A stretch of DNA of 64,000 nucleotides from Nocardia vulneris (GTDB lineage Bacteria; Actinomycetota; Actinomycetes; Mycobacteriales; Mycobacteriaceae), in the NCBI RefSeq assembly GCF_001613425.1, contig NZ_BDCI01000011.1, positions 1-64,000 on the forward strand, given 5' to 3'. The notes under the pieces were generated by a model that searched no databases, was not told the origin of the DNA, and worked only from the letters and a program-made list of their open reading frames with translations. This document shows positions 16,605 through 25,848 of the stretch, in pieces. A program made the translations under genes and the position numbers. The number at the start of each line of letters is the position of its first letter. Positions within the stretch are counted from its first letter, which is position 1.

Positions 16605-19232
16605 TCACCTCCTCTCGAAATCGCTTCGCGGACGGGCGGTCCGGGGCCGGGCGGGGTGCTCGGCGAGGCCGTGGTCGAGGGTGAAGAGCGGATCGGTGAC
16701 GCCGCCGGTGGCGTGCTGGAGGGCCAGCAGGATGCCTGCGGAGCCGGTGGCCAGGTCGGCGCTGAGGCGCTGTCCCAGGCCGCCGAGCCAGCGGACGCCG
16801 GTCCCGTCCGCGATCGCGTATTTGAACAGTGCGGTCGCGCGGCGGTCCGCGTCGGGCAGGAAGTTCTCTTCCGGGAATCGGGCCGCCGCGTCGGCGTGTA
16901 CGAGTGCCAAGCCGGCTTGGCCTTGGAACAGCCCGGGCGCCGCGGTGAACCGAATGCTCACGGCGCGAACACAACTGCGCAACAGGCCGGTGAGTTCCGG
17001 GTCGGGCCGGTGGCCGAGGTACCGGGCGAGGACGTGGGCGTAGCCCGCGCTGCCGCACGCCAGGTACGGCATGTTGCGCCGGTCGGTGTCCGAGACCCGG
17101 AAGCCCAACGCGCCGACCGGAATCGGCTCGGTGTGCCCGAGTTCGGCACGCAGCAGCCGCAACCCGCGTTCGAACGGTTCCGGCGCGCCGGTGCACATCG
17201 ACAGGTAGTAGAGCGCGAGCGCGAGGCCGGGCCTGCCGTGCGCGAGGCCGGAGGGATGGTCCGGGCCCAGCGCTCGGCGCAGCGCAGCGCCCTCGGGTAC
17301 CGCGTCGAGCAGTCGTTGTGCCTGCTCGAGGTGGCCGGTGTCGCCCGTGCGGAGGAAGAACGACAGGTGCGTCATCGCGACGCCCGCCGCGCCGCCGCCC
17401 CAGCTCGGCGACTCGGTCGCCAGCCGGTGGCCGCTCGCCGCGGCGAGCAGGGTCAGTGCCGCGTCGCGCTCCCCGAGATCGTCCAGTACCCAGGCGATTC
17501 CGGCGTTGCCGTACAGCAGCCCCGGTCCGGTCCGGTGCCGATCACGCAGAGCCGTGACGCGCAACCGTTCGACGATCGCGGGATCGATGTCGCGCCCGGC
17601 GGCGCGCAAGGCGTGCAGCACGCCGGCCGTGCCGTAGGCCACGCACAAGGTGTTGGTCCGATGTCCCTCCGGCGCAGTGGGATACACCCAGCGCGGGTTG
17701 GTGAGTTCGGCCATGCGGGTCAGGCCGTCGGCCGTCCGATCGCGCAACCACCGGACCGCCGCCGCGGGCGCACCACGGACTTCGCCGGGTGAGGGCAGGT
17801 GCCGCACCGAGTGCGCGGTTCGCGACTGTGCCACCGTTGCCCATAAATCCGCTGGGGGAGCGCACAATTCGGCCAGATCGGCGTACAGGTGGTCCAGTGT
17901 CTCGGGGCTGCGCCGGGCGGCCTCGTGCATCGGGAAGATCAGCAGCTGCGCGATCGCGCGCAGGCCGTAGGCGTCGACGTGCAGTGGATCGATCGTCGCC
18001 CGGGCCCCGGGCGCCCGGGATTCCGGCGGTTCGTATCCGGGCGTGCCGAGCAGGCCGAGCGGGTGGTCCACGGGCTGGGTCGCCTCGAAGTCGATGAGGC
18101 GCACCGTATCCTCGGCATCGACCAGGATGTTGCCCGGGGAGACGTCGACGAAGGCGTAGCCGAGGTCGTGCAGGGTGGCCAGCTGGGTGGTGAGCTGCGC
18201 GAGCAGGTGTGCGCACCGCCGGTAGTAGGTGGCGAACACGGTCGGGTCGGCTCCGGCGTGGATCAGCGGATTCGTCGCGACCATCCATTTGCTGAGCGTG
18301 CGGCCCGGCACGAATTCGGTGACGAGGTAGGTGTGCTCCCATTCGGTGAACAGCTCGACCGGCGCGGGGGCGAGGCCGGGTGCGGCGGCGTGCAGGGCAC
18401 GCAGGGTCAGGTACTCGCGCTCCAGCCGGGTGCGCGCGTCCTCGTTGCCCGCGTAACCGTTGTGGGCGCGAGCCTCTTTCACGAAGACCGGGGTGCCGTC
18501 CGCGCGGCGGGCGCGATACGCGCCGCCGGCGTTGCTCGGCTGCAGCACGGTTTCGAAGGTGTAGCCGTGGAAGTGCACGTCCTCGTCGCCGTCCGCGTCG
18601 GCCACCGGGCCGAACGGGTCGGCGATGCCCGCGGGCAGCAGGAAGCCGGGGCGACGCTCGTCGGGCACCTCGGTGCCGTCGAGCGCGAGCATGGTCGGTA
18701 CCCGCGTGCCGTCGGCTTGCAGGCGATGGCGCGGACGGAACGCGCCGTAGCGGTAGGACACGCACTGCGACGTGCCGAAGCGCCGGTCGGTGAGCACGTA
18801 CGGCCCTGCGACTCCGGACAATTCGCGTTCCAGCCGTTCGAGCAGGGCGTAGGCGAGCTGCGGTGTCGGCGGGTAGACCGCGCAGAACTTGCCGCTCTGC
18901 ACGCGGCTGCCGTGCTTGCCGTGCAGCCAGAGGAAGTACTGCTTGCCGGTGAGATGTTTGAAGGCGACGCCCAGTTCGGCACACGCGGTGCTCACCACGT
19001 CCAGTACCTGCTGGGCGGAGCCGAGTGCCGTGGAGACGTGCACCTTCCAGCCCTGCGCCGGCAGATCGGTATGCGGGGGAGTCCAGTGCGTCCACACCTC
19101 GGACTCGCGCCGGGTCCAGCCGTGCGGCGGCCGGGTCGGGTTGTAGCGCCTGCCCGGGTCGGTACGGTCGAACGGTTCGTAGTAGTCGGGGTGGGCGAAC
19201 GTGAACGCCGTATCTTGCCTCACTGGAGTCAC
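16605..19232 (-). CDS. Class III lanthipeptide synthetase (LanKC)
   Basis: 875 aa from GTG 19232 with a GAGAGGAC ribosome site. Three domains in order: an N-terminal lyase (about 1-210); a Ser/Thr-kinase domain (about 225-490) with ATP-binding Lys252 (FVKEARA), catalytic loop FVDVSPGNILVD with Asp363, and LIDFEA in the activation loop; and a LanC-like cyclase barrel (about 520-860) with the usual repeat motifs (GLLYGNAGIAWVL, SGLAHGRPGLALAL, CGSAGYAHVLARYL, GLFQGQAGLALV, ATGSAGILLAL). The Cys/Cys/His zinc site of class I/II/IV cyclases is not complete, which marks class III. It phosphorylates and eliminates Ser in the four precursors just downstream and closes the rings. Confidence 0.95.
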   Translation of the reverse strand: MTPVRQDTAFTFAHPDYYEPFDRTDPGRRYNPTRPPHGWTRRESEVWTHWTPPHTDLPAQGWKVHVSTALGSAQQVLDVVSTACAELGVAFKHLTGKQYFLWLHGKHGSRVQSGKFCAVYPPTPQLAYALLERLERELSGVAGPYVLTDRRFGTSQCVSYRYGAFRPRHRLQADGTRVPTMLALDGTEVPDERRPGFLLPAGIADPFGPVADADGDEDVHFHGYTFETVLQPSNAGGAYRARRADGTPVFVKEARAHNGYAGNEDARTRLEREYLTLRALHAAAPGLAPAPVELFTEWEHTYLVTEFVPGRTLSKWMVATNPLIHAGADPTVFATYYRRCAHLLAQLTTQLATLHDLGYAFVDVSPGNILVDAEDTVRLIDFEATQPVDHPLGLLGTPGYEPPESRAPGARATIDPLHVDAYGLRAIAQLLIFPMHEAARRSPETLDHLYADLAELCAPPADLWATVAQSRTAHSVRHLPSPGEVRGAPAAAVRWLRDRTADGLTRMAELTNPRWVYPTAPEGHRTNTLCVAYGTAGVLHALRAAGRDIDPAIVERLRVTALRDRHRTGPGLLYGNAGIAWVLDDLGERDAALTLLAAASGHRLATESPSWGGGAAGVAMTHLSFFLRTGDTGHLEQAQRLLDAVPEGAALRRALGPDHPSGLAHGRPGLALALYYLSMCTGAPEPFERGLRLLRAELGHTEPIPVGALGFRVSDTDRRNMPYLACGSAGYAHVLARYLGHRPDPELTGLLRSCVRAVSIRFTAAPGLFQGQAGLALVHADAAARFPEENFLPDADRRATALFKYAIADGTGVRWLGGLGQRLSADLATGSAGILLALQHATGGVTDPLFTLDHGLAEHPARPRTARPRSDFERR

Positions 19233-19313
19233 GTCCTCTCGGATTCGGCCTGGTCGGCGGGGGAATCGAACGAGTCAAGAATGGCCGGACAGCACCCTGT
19301 GGCGAATCGGCCC

Positions 19314-19340
19314 GGTGCGGTGTCGTGCGCCTACCGCACC
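19314..19340. promoter_or_regulatory. Inverted repeat GGTGCGGT-N11-ACCGCACC upstream of LanKC
   Basis: A perfect 8-bp inverted repeat, arms at 19314-19321 and 19333-19340, in the divergent spacer between the synthetase start (19232) and the gene at 19399. The arm spacing is about two helix turns centre to centre, which suits a dimeric regulator. No regulator gene lies inside the operon, so the binding protein is unknown. Confidence 0.45.
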
Positions 19341-19398
19341 GCGACGAGAAACCTCATCGCGCCGTCGTAGCAGGGTGATTCGTGCGACACTGCTGCCC

Positions 19399-19854
19399 AT
19401 GACGAGGCGGACCTTGGTCGTGGTGTACGCGGTCGACGCGGCCGGTGCCACGGGGGAAGCCCTCGGCGCGGGCACTTTGATCGAACCGGAATTCGTCCTG
19501 GTCGACCCGCCGCTGAACGAGGCGCTCGCGCAGCAGCCACGGGCGTTGCGGGTCGGTGTGTTCGCGGCCGAGGACGGTATTGCCGAGGTCATCGATGTCG
19601 CGCAGGTCCGGGTGGTGCCCGATGCTGCCGAACTGGTGCTGCTGCAGCTCGCCGCGTTCTCCGCTGCGCCGGTGCGCGGCGTGCCGGTGGTGCTGCAGGA
19701 AGATCCGCTGGGCTTTCCGCGGTTCGTACAGCCGAGCACCGCCGAGATCGTCGCGGCCGTGCGCGTGGTGCTCGCCGAAGCGCCACCGCCGACGCTGCCC
19801 GAGATCCCGGTGGAGGACCCGCTGCGGTTCATCTTCCGGCTATTCGGCGGCTGA
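19399..19854 (+). CDS. Hypothetical protein with serine-protease-like first strands
   Basis: 151 aa. The opening (VYAVDAAGATGEALGAGTLIEPEFVLVDPPLNEAL) resembles the G-x-GTLI-xx-xFVLV start of S1 trypsin-like folds, but there is no His or GDSGG motif, so it cannot be a complete protease. The remainder is an alternating hydrophobic pattern (QVRVVPDAAELVLLQLAAF). No signal peptide is present. It is divergent from the lanthipeptide operon and its relation to it is unknown. Confidence 0.6.
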   Translation: MTRRTLVVVYAVDAAGATGEALGAGTLIEPEFVLVDPPLNEALAQQPRALRVGVFAAEDGIAEVIDVAQVRVVPDAAELVLLQLAAFSAAPVRGVPVVLQEDPLGFPRFVQPSTAEIVAAVRVVLAEAPPPTLPEIPVEDPLRFIFRLFGG

Positions 19855-20043
19855 TCCCACGAATTCGCCCGTCCGCGACACCATCTCGGCAGGTGAGAGC
19901 CGGTAGAACCGCAGACCCGCCGACCTGATTCGTGGGAAACTGCTGCTCATGACGCGGCAGATATCGGCGAGCCGAGCGGTGTGCGGCGGCCGGTACCGAG
20001 CGGTCGCGGACGGCGGGCGCCCGGCCGGGAAAGCCGGTCGGTC

Positions 20044-21222
20044 GTGACGGAGCAGCGGCAAACCAGGATCGCGTCGCGGTGGGGTCGCGCCGTCGATGTC
20101 GCGCTGGTATCCGTCACCGGTGCGGTGGATCTGGCGTTCTGGCACGGGGAGCAGCGCCTGATCGGTGGTGCGACGCTGCCGCTGTGGGTGATCCCGCTCG
20201 CCGTGGCCGGTCTCTGCTTGACCCTGCTGGCGCGGCGCCGGTTCCCGGTGCGGGTGTGGCTGGTGGCGTGGCTGTACACCGGCATCAATCTTGTTGTCCC
20301 GGAATATTATCCGTTCGCTTTCTTGCTGGTGGCGAGCTATGCGGTGGCCGGCCGGGTACCCGGGGTCACCGCACGGCTGGTGCTCGTCGCGTCCGCCTTG
20401 CCACTCGGACTGTTCAGTTATCGTTTCGCGCAGGCCGAACCCGCCGAATCCCAGCTGCGCGGCTTCCTGGCCGCCGCGCTGGCGTGGACGGTCTTCCTCG
20501 GTATCGCCTGGGGCCTGGGCAGATTGGCGCACGCCCGCGAACAGCATGCCCGCGCCGAGCAGGAGCGACTCGCCGCGGCGGCCGAAAAAGCGCTCGCCGC
20601 ACAGCGTTTGCGGCTCGCGCACGAACTACACGACAGCGTCACCGGTGCCGTGGCGGGCATGATTCTGCACGCCGGCGCGGCCCGCGTCTTCGCCGCCGAC
20701 GCCGACCGCCGCGTGCAGCAGGCGCTGGAGGTGATCGAGCAGGCGGGCACCCAGGCGATGACCGAATTGCATTCCATGCTGGGCCTGTTGCGTTCACCCG
20801 AGCCGGACGGCACGGCTGCGGCCCGGTTCGCCGACGTCGAACGATTGCTCGAAGCCGCGCGGCGCGCCGACCTGGCGGTGCACCTCGACGTCACCGGCAC
20901 CGCCCGGCCGCTCACCCCCGACGCGGATCTCGCGGCCTACCGGATCGTCCAGGAATCCCTCACCAATGTCACCAAGCACGCGGGTCGCGGCGCGACCGTC
21001 ACGCTCGGTATCGCCTGGACCGAGCGCACCCTGGACCTCACCGTGCGCAGCTCCGGCGGCACCGCGGCACCCGCCGCCGCGGCGCTGTCGACCGGTGCCG
21101 GGCTGCTCGGCCTGCGTGAACGCCTCGACGCGCTGGGCGGCGCGTTGACCTCCGGGCCGGAAGCCGACGGCTGGTGCGTGCATGCGACCCTGCCCGCGCA
21201 CGCGTCGATCGAGGTGTCATGA
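20044..21222 (+). CDS. DesK/LiaS-type sensor histidine kinase
   Basis: 392 aa from GTG 20044 (an in-frame GTG at 19981 would add 21 residues). Five or so membrane segments (about 15-150), a short coiled coil (REQHARAEQERLAAAAEKALAAQR), the HisKA_3 dimerisation motif RLAHELHDSVTG with phosphoacceptor His near 196, and an ATPase domain (YRIVQESLTNVTKHAGRGA, GAGLLGLRERL). It overlaps the response regulator gene by ATGA. The signal is unknown; the many membrane helices suggest an envelope or membrane stimulus. Confidence 0.92.
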   Translation: MTEQRQTRIASRWGRAVDVALVSVTGAVDLAFWHGEQRLIGGATLPLWVIPLAVAGLCLTLLARRRFPVRVWLVAWLYTGINLVVPEYYPFAFLLVASYAVAGRVPGVTARLVLVASALPLGLFSYRFAQAEPAESQLRGFLAAALAWTVFLGIAWGLGRLAHAREQHARAEQERLAAAAEKALAAQRLRLAHELHDSVTGAVAGMILHAGAARVFAADADRRVQQALEVIEQAGTQAMTELHSMLGLLRSPEPDGTAAARFADVERLLEAARRADLAVHLDVTGTARPLTPDADLAAYRIVQESLTNVTKHAGRGATVTLGIAWTERTLDLTVRSSGGTAAPAAAALSTGAGLLGLRERLDALGGALTSGPEADGWCVHATLPAHASIEVS

Positions 21223-21869
21223 CGATCACCGTGGTCGTCGCCGAGGACGAGGCGCTGGTGCGAGCAGGGTGTGTCCTGCTGCTGAGTACCACCCCCGACC
21301 TCGAGGTGATCGGCGAGGCCGCCGACGGCGCCGCCGCCATCGAAGCCGTGAAAACCCTGGGGCCCCAGGTGGTTCTGATGGACCTGCGGATGCCGGTGCT
21401 GGACGGTATCGAAGCGACCAGGACGATCACCAGCACCCCCGACGCGCCGGCGGTCCTGGTGCTCACCACCTTTCACGAAGACACCGCCGTACAGGAGGCG
21501 CTCGCCGCGGGAGCCAGCGGCTTCCTGCTCAAACACGCAGCCCCCGCCGACCTCGCCCAGGCCGTGCGCTGCTGCGCGGCCGGCGAAGGGTGGCTCGATC
21601 CCGCGATCGTCGGCAGCGTGCTCGGCGCGCTGCGCCGCGCGGGCCCCCGCGCGGTCACCGCCCCCGCCGCCCTCGCCGCTCTGACCGCCAGAGAACGAGA
21701 AGTGCTCGTACTCATGGCTTTGGGCCGCTCCAACGCCGAGATCAGCGCCGAATTGTTCATCAGTCCCGCGACCACCCGCACCCACGTCGCCCACGTGATC
21801 GCCAAAACCGCCTCCCGCGACCGCACCCAAGCCGTCGTCCTCGCCTACCAGAGCGGCCTCATGACCTGA
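21219..21869 (+). CDS. NarL/LuxR-type response regulator
   Basis: 216 aa. Receiver domain with phospho-Asp55 (VVLMDLRMPV) and acidic pocket (VVAEDEALVRAG), then a C-terminal LuxR helix-turn-helix (ALTAREREVLVLMALGRSNAEISAELFISPATTRTHVAHVIAK). Coupled to the kinase by an ATGA overlap. Its stop overlaps the convergent gene at 21859 by 11 bases. Likely targets are the ABC genes just downstream or genes elsewhere; the sequence does not settle this. Confidence 0.94.
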   Translation: MTITVVVAEDEALVRAGCVLLLSTTPDLEVIGEAADGAAAIEAVKTLGPQVVLMDLRMPVLDGIEATRTITSTPDAPAVLVLTTFHEDTAVQEALAAGASGFLLKHAAPADLAQAVRCCAAGEGWLDPAIVGSVLGALRRAGPRAVTAPAALAALTAREREVLVLMALGRSNAEISAELFISPATTRTHVAHVIAKTASRDRTQAVVLAYQSGLMT

Positions 21870-22197
21870 CCTTGTTCGCGATGTTGCGGCGGGGGGTGCC
21901 TTCGACTGCGGTGCAGAGGCCGAAGATTCGGGGGTGGGTGGTCCAGCCGTTGACGCGGCCGCGATTGTTGCCGATCTGGACCCGGGGGCCGTCGACAGCG
22001 GTGACGAGGTGAAGGTAGACGGTGCCGGCGACGCGGGCGAGGACGATGTCGCCCACTTCTACGCGGGCGGGGTCTACGGGGGCGACGGTGACCAGTTGGC
22101 GGCTGCGGATCAGGGGGACCATGGAGGAGCCGCGCGGGCGGAAGTGCACGGTCTCGCCGCGGGCCACCCGTGCTGCCATTGCGTCCAACGCCCCCAT
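21859..22197 (-). CDS. S24/S26 (LexA/signal peptidase)-like single-domain protein
   Basis: 112 aa. Contains the S24/S26 nucleophile region RPRGSSMVPLIRSRQLVTVAPVDP and the strand VGDIVLARVAGTVYLHLVTAV. The Ser sits in the usual GxSM context. The downstream Lys general base expected about 40-60 residues later (VxxxVxxxx[K/R]) is not obvious: the matching stretch reads YLHLVTAVDGPRVQIGNNRG. No transmembrane anchor is present, unlike true leader peptidases. Such small proteins of the S26 fold without membrane helix are frequent in actinomycetes with unknown role. Confidence 0.7.
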   Translation of the reverse strand: MGALDAMAARVARGETVHFRPRGSSMVPLIRSRQLVTVAPVDPARVEVGDIVLARVAGTVYLHLVTAVDGPRVQIGNNRGRVNGWTTHPRIFGLCTAVEGTPRRNIANKVRS

Positions 22198-22277
22198 GGA
22201 CTCAGGGTCGACGCTTGCCTGGATCGAGGCAAGTCATTTTGCGGAGTCGCCGACGGAGGGGAGGCGTTGTAGTCTGT

Positions 22278-22300
22278 TTATACGCGTACGAAAATGAGGA
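22278..22300 (+). promoter_or_regulatory. Promoter region of ABC operon with TACGCGTA palindrome and strong RBS
   Basis: The stretch TTTATACGCGTACGAAAATG upstream of the ABC gene contains the 8-bp palindrome TACGCGTA (22281-22288), followed by a GAGGAGG ribosome site at 22296-22302 before the ATG at 22307. It could be the operator of the TetR at 25845, which lies at the far end of the transporter genes. No clear iron-regulator (IdeR) box was seen. Confidence 0.45.
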
Positions 22301-22306
22301 GGCGGG

Positions 22307-24139
22307 ATGGACGCCATCGACCTCGCTGCGGCGACCGAGCGATCTGCGACGGTGGCGGACGGCGGCGGAACGGAACCGAGGGTGGCGGGGTTGGTGCGGC
22401 CTTATGTGCCCGCCTTCGCGCTGGTCGCGGTGTTGCAGATCGTGGGGGCGGTGGCGGGTTTGGCGCCGTTGCTCGCGGTGGTGGAGTTGGGGCGAATCCT
22501 GTTGTCGCCCATGCCGGTCGACGAAGGTCATGGGTGGGCGGTGGTGCTGATCGGGGCGGGCGGGCTCCTGGTGCGACTGTTGTTCACCGGGGCGTCGTCG
22601 GGGGTCGGGCATCTGTTGGACGCGCGGGTGCAACTGTCGTTGCGCCGCCTGCTGGCGGCGCGACTCGGGCGGGTGCCGATCGGCTGGTTCTCCCGCCGGC
22701 GGACCGGTGAGCTGGCGAAGGTGGTGGGGCCGGACGTGAGCGCGGTGCACCCGCTCATCGCGCACGCTCCGGGTGAACTGGTCGCGGCGTTCGTGGTGCC
22801 GCTGGTTTCGCTGGTCTACCTGTTCACCATCGATTGGCGGCTCACCTTGATCGCGATGATCCCGGTGCTGCTCGCCCTCGCGCACGTGCCGCTGTTCATG
22901 ACGGCGAAGCGGCAGCGGGAGCAAACGGAGATCGACGCGGCGATGGGCCGGATCTCCAGTGCCGCCATCGAATTCGTACAGGGCATCGCGGTGATCAAGG
23001 CGTTCGGCGGCGGCGCTCGCGCGCATCGCGAGTTCCGCACGGCGGCAGAGACTTTCACCGAGACGTTCCGGCGCTGGGTGTTCGGCGTCTCCGGTATCGC
23101 GGCGGGTATGCAACTGGCGTTGTCGCCGCCGTTCGTGCTGCTGGTGCTGTTGCTCGGCGGCACGGCGTTGATCACGAACGGTTCGCTGGCACCGGCGGAT
23201 CTGCTCCCGTTCCTGCTGCTCGGGCTGGGACTGACCGCGCCGGTGGCGGCCCTGGGGCACGGCTTCGACGACCTGCAGGCCGCCGGTCGCGCGGTCGGCC
23301 GGATCAAAGCGGTGCTCGCGGTGCCGCCGCTGCCGGAACCCGCGCAACCGCTTGTGCCGCAGGGACATCGGGTCGAACTGCGGGACGTCAGGTTCGGCTA
23401 CGGTGCCGACCGTGAGGTGCTGCGCGGCATCGATCTGGTGCTCGAACCGGGGACGGTCACCGCGCTCGTCGGCCCCTCGGGCAGCGGCAAGTCCACGCTG
23501 GTGCAGCTGTTGCCGCGGTTCTTCGATCCGGCCCACGGCTCGGTCACCCTGGGCGGTGTCGACCTGCGCGACCTGAGCAGCGCGGAGCTGTATCGGCGGG
23601 TCGCCTTCGTCTTCCAGGACGTCCGCCTGCTGCGTGCGTCGATCGCGGACAACATCGCGCTCGCGGTGCCGCACGCGGACCGCGCGGACGTGGAGCGCAT
23701 CGCGCGGCTGGCGAACATCCACGACCGGATTCTCGAACTGCCCCGCGGGTACGACTCGGTCGTCGGCGTGGACGTGAAGCTGTCCGGCGGTGAGGCGCAA
23801 CGGATTTCGATCGCACGCGCACTACTCTCCGCCACCCCCGTGCTGGTGCTGGACGAGGCGACGGCGTTCGCCGATCCGCAGACCGAACACGCGGTGCGCA
23901 CGGCGCTCGCGACCTCGAGCGGCGACCGGACAATGCTGGTGATCGCGCACCGGCTGGAGACCGTCGCCGATGCGGACAGCGTCGCGGTACTCGACGACGG
24001 CGTCATCGTCGAGCGTGGTCGTCCGGCCGAATTACTGGACCAGAACGGCAAGTTCGCCGAATTCTGGCGATCCCACCGAGCCGCGCTCACCGACGAGATC
24101 GAAACCTACGGTAGCGCACTGCAAGGAGAACTCCGATGA
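22307..24139 (+). CDS. ABC transporter half, siderophore-importer type (IrtA/YbtP-like), subunit 1
   Basis: 610 aa: six transmembrane helices (about 30-300) then a nucleotide-binding domain with Walker A GPSGSGKST, Q-loop FVFQDVRLL, signature KLSGGEAQR, Walker B VLVLDEATAF and switch His in IAHRLE. This type-IV exporter fold in adjacent pairs is used by IrtAB and YbtPQ to import ferric siderophores. It lacks the N-terminal siderophore-interaction domain of mycobacterial IrtA. The second half-transporter overlaps it by ATGA, so the two form a heterodimer. A substrate other than a siderophore is possible. Confidence 0.88.
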   Translation: MDAIDLAAATERSATVADGGGTEPRVAGLVRPYVPAFALVAVLQIVGAVAGLAPLLAVVELGRILLSPMPVDEGHGWAVVLIGAGGLLVRLLFTGASSGVGHLLDARVQLSLRRLLAARLGRVPIGWFSRRRTGELAKVVGPDVSAVHPLIAHAPGELVAAFVVPLVSLVYLFTIDWRLTLIAMIPVLLALAHVPLFMTAKRQREQTEIDAAMGRISSAAIEFVQGIAVIKAFGGGARAHREFRTAAETFTETFRRWVFGVSGIAAGMQLALSPPFVLLVLLLGGTALITNGSLAPADLLPFLLLGLGLTAPVAALGHGFDDLQAAGRAVGRIKAVLAVPPLPEPAQPLVPQGHRVELRDVRFGYGADREVLRGIDLVLEPGTVTALVGPSGSGKSTLVQLLPRFFDPAHGSVTLGGVDLRDLSSAELYRRVAFVFQDVRLLRASIADNIALAVPHADRADVERIARLANIHDRILELPRGYDSVVGVDVKLSGGEAQRISIARALLSATPVLVLDEATAFADPQTEHAVRTALATSSGDRTMLVIAHRLETVADADSVAVLDDGVIVERGRPAELLDQNGKFAEFWRSHRAALTDEIETYGSALQGELR

Positions 24140-25848
24140 TCCGCATGCTGTTGCACCTGCTCGGGGATGAATACGCCCGGCCGATGCGGCGCACCGTCGC
24201 CCTGATGACCGTGACCGCGGTGGCCGAGGGACTGTCCTACGCGCTGCTGGTGCCGGTGCTGCGGGCGTTGTTCGGGCGCGCTCCGGCGCACGCGTGGCCG
24301 TGGCTGATCGCGTTCGGGGCCGCGGTCGCGGCCTACGCGCTGCTGCGCTATCGCAGCGACCTGTCCGGGTTCCGGGTCGGGACGGCGATGCTGAGCGGGG
24401 TGTACCACCGCTTCGGCGATCATCTGGCCCGGTTGCCGCTGGGCTGGTTCACTTCTCGCCGCGTGGGGGAGGTGTCGGTGCTGGCCGGGGAGGGCGTGTT
24501 GCAGGCGATGAGCGTGGCGGCACATCTGTTGTCGCCCTTCATTTCCGCGCTGGTGACGCCGTTGACGATCGTGGTCGTGATGCTCGCGTTCAACTGGCAG
24601 CTCGGCTTGGCGGCGTTGCTCGCCGCGCCGGTGGTGGCGGCGGTGCAGGTGTGGACCGGGCGCTCGATGGCCGCGACCGACGCCGAACGCTCGGCACGCA
24701 GCGCCGAATCGACCGCACGCGTGATCGAATACCTGCAGGCACAGCCGGTACTGCGGGCGGGTGGCCGGACGGGCGAACGCTTCCGGTCACTCGACGACGC
24801 ACTGTCCGGCGTGCAGCGCGCGGCGCGGCGGTCGACGCTGTCGGCGTTGCCCGGCATTCTCGGCCTGACGCTCACGGTGCAGGCGTTTTTCACCGCGCTG
24901 CTGGCACTGGGCGCCTATCTGGCTTTGCAGGGAAAAGTCGGCGCGGCAGAGGTTTTGGTGATCCTGGTGCTGGCCGCACGCTGCGCGGATCCGCTGCTGG
25001 CCCTGGCGGAGATCGGCGGCAAGATGCGCGGCGCGCGGGCGGAACTGGCCCAGCTCGACGCGGTGTTGCGTACCGCGCCGCTGCCGGAGCCCGCTGCCCC
25101 GGTCCAGCCCCGCGATCATGATCTGGAGTTCGACGCGGTGACATTCCGTCGGCACGGCCGCACACTCATCGACGAGCTGTCGCTCTCGGTGCCGACCGGT
25201 CGGCGGCTCGCGGTCGTCGGACCGTCCGGCGCGGGCAAGAGCACCCTGCTGCAACTGCTCGCGCGGTTCTATGACGTGGACCGGGGCGCGGTGCGCGTCG
25301 GCGGCGTGGACGTGCGCGAGATCAGCACCGAGGTGCTCATGGATCAGATCGCCATCGTCTTCCAGGACGTCTATCTCTTCGACGGCACCATCGAGGACAA
25401 CGTGCGGCTCGGTCGTCCCGGGGCCGACGCGGACGCGGTGCGGGCGGCGGCGACCGCGGCGCGCCTGGACGAGGTGATCGAGCGTCTGCCCGAGGGCTGG
25501 GCGACGCCGGTCGGCGAGGGTGGTGCGCTGCTGTCCGGCGGTGAGCGCCAACGGGTTTCGATCGCTCGCGCGCTGCTGAAGAATGCCCCGATCGTGCTGC
25601 TGGACGAGGTGACGTCGGCGCTGGACCCGGTGAACGAGGCGGCGGTACACGAGGGTATCGAGCGGTTGCTGGCGGGACGGACCGTGGTGCTGGTCGCGCA
25701 TCGGTTGCGGACCGTGCAGCGGGCCGACCGGATCGTCTTCCTGGACGGCGGCCGGATCGTGGAGCAGGGCACGCACGACGAACTGCTGCGCCGCGGTGGC
25801 CGGTACGCCGATTTCTGGCGGCTGTCGCTCGCCCCCGCCGGGAGCTAG
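24136..25848 (+). CDS. ABC transporter half, siderophore-importer type (IrtB/YbtQ-like), subunit 2
   Basis: 570 aa with six membrane helices followed by an ATPase domain: Walker A GPSGAGKST, Q-loop IVFQDVYLF, signature LLSGGERQR, Walker B IVLLDEVTSAL, switch VAHRLR. The partner is the gene overlapping at 24136. Both have the conserved RLPxGWF[ST]xRRxGE coupling segment near the first third of the chain, a hallmark of the YbtPQ/IrtAB group. The stop codon shares bases with the convergent TetR gene at 25845. Confidence 0.88.
   Translation: MIRMLLHLLGDEYARPMRRTVALMTVTAVAEGLSYALLVPVLRALFGRAPAHAWPWLIAFGAAVAAYALLRYRSDLSGFRVGTAMLSGVYHRFGDHLARLPLGWFTSRRVGEVSVLAGEGVLQAMSVAAHLLSPFISALVTPLTIVVVMLAFNWQLGLAALLAAPVVAAVQVWTGRSMAATDAERSARSAESTARVIEYLQAQPVLRAGGRTGERFRSLDDALSGVQRAARRSTLSALPGILGLTLTVQAFFTALLALGAYLALQGKVGAAEVLVILVLAARCADPLLALAEIGGKMRGARAELAQLDAVLRTAPLPEPAAPVQPRDHDLEFDAVTFRRHGRTLIDELSLSVPTGRRLAVVGPSGAGKSTLLQLLARFYDVDRGAVRVGGVDVREISTEVLMDQIAIVFQDVYLFDGTIEDNVRLGRPGADADAVRAAATAARLDEVIERLPEGWATPVGEGGALLSGGERQRVSIARALLKNAPIVLLDEVTSALDPVNEAAVHEGIERLLAGRTVVLVAHRLRTVQRADRIVFLDGGRIVEQGTHDELLRRGGRYADFWRLSLAPAGS

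Noticed and set aside
19277..19291. 15-base string AAGAATGGCCGGACA shared between 19277-19291 and 33860-33874
   Set aside because: Exact match but no symmetry or matching position relative to genes; probably coincidence.
22281..22288. IdeR/Fur iron box before the ABC transporter
   Set aside because: A TACGCGTA palindrome is present, but nothing like the TTAGGTTAG-type iron box was seen.
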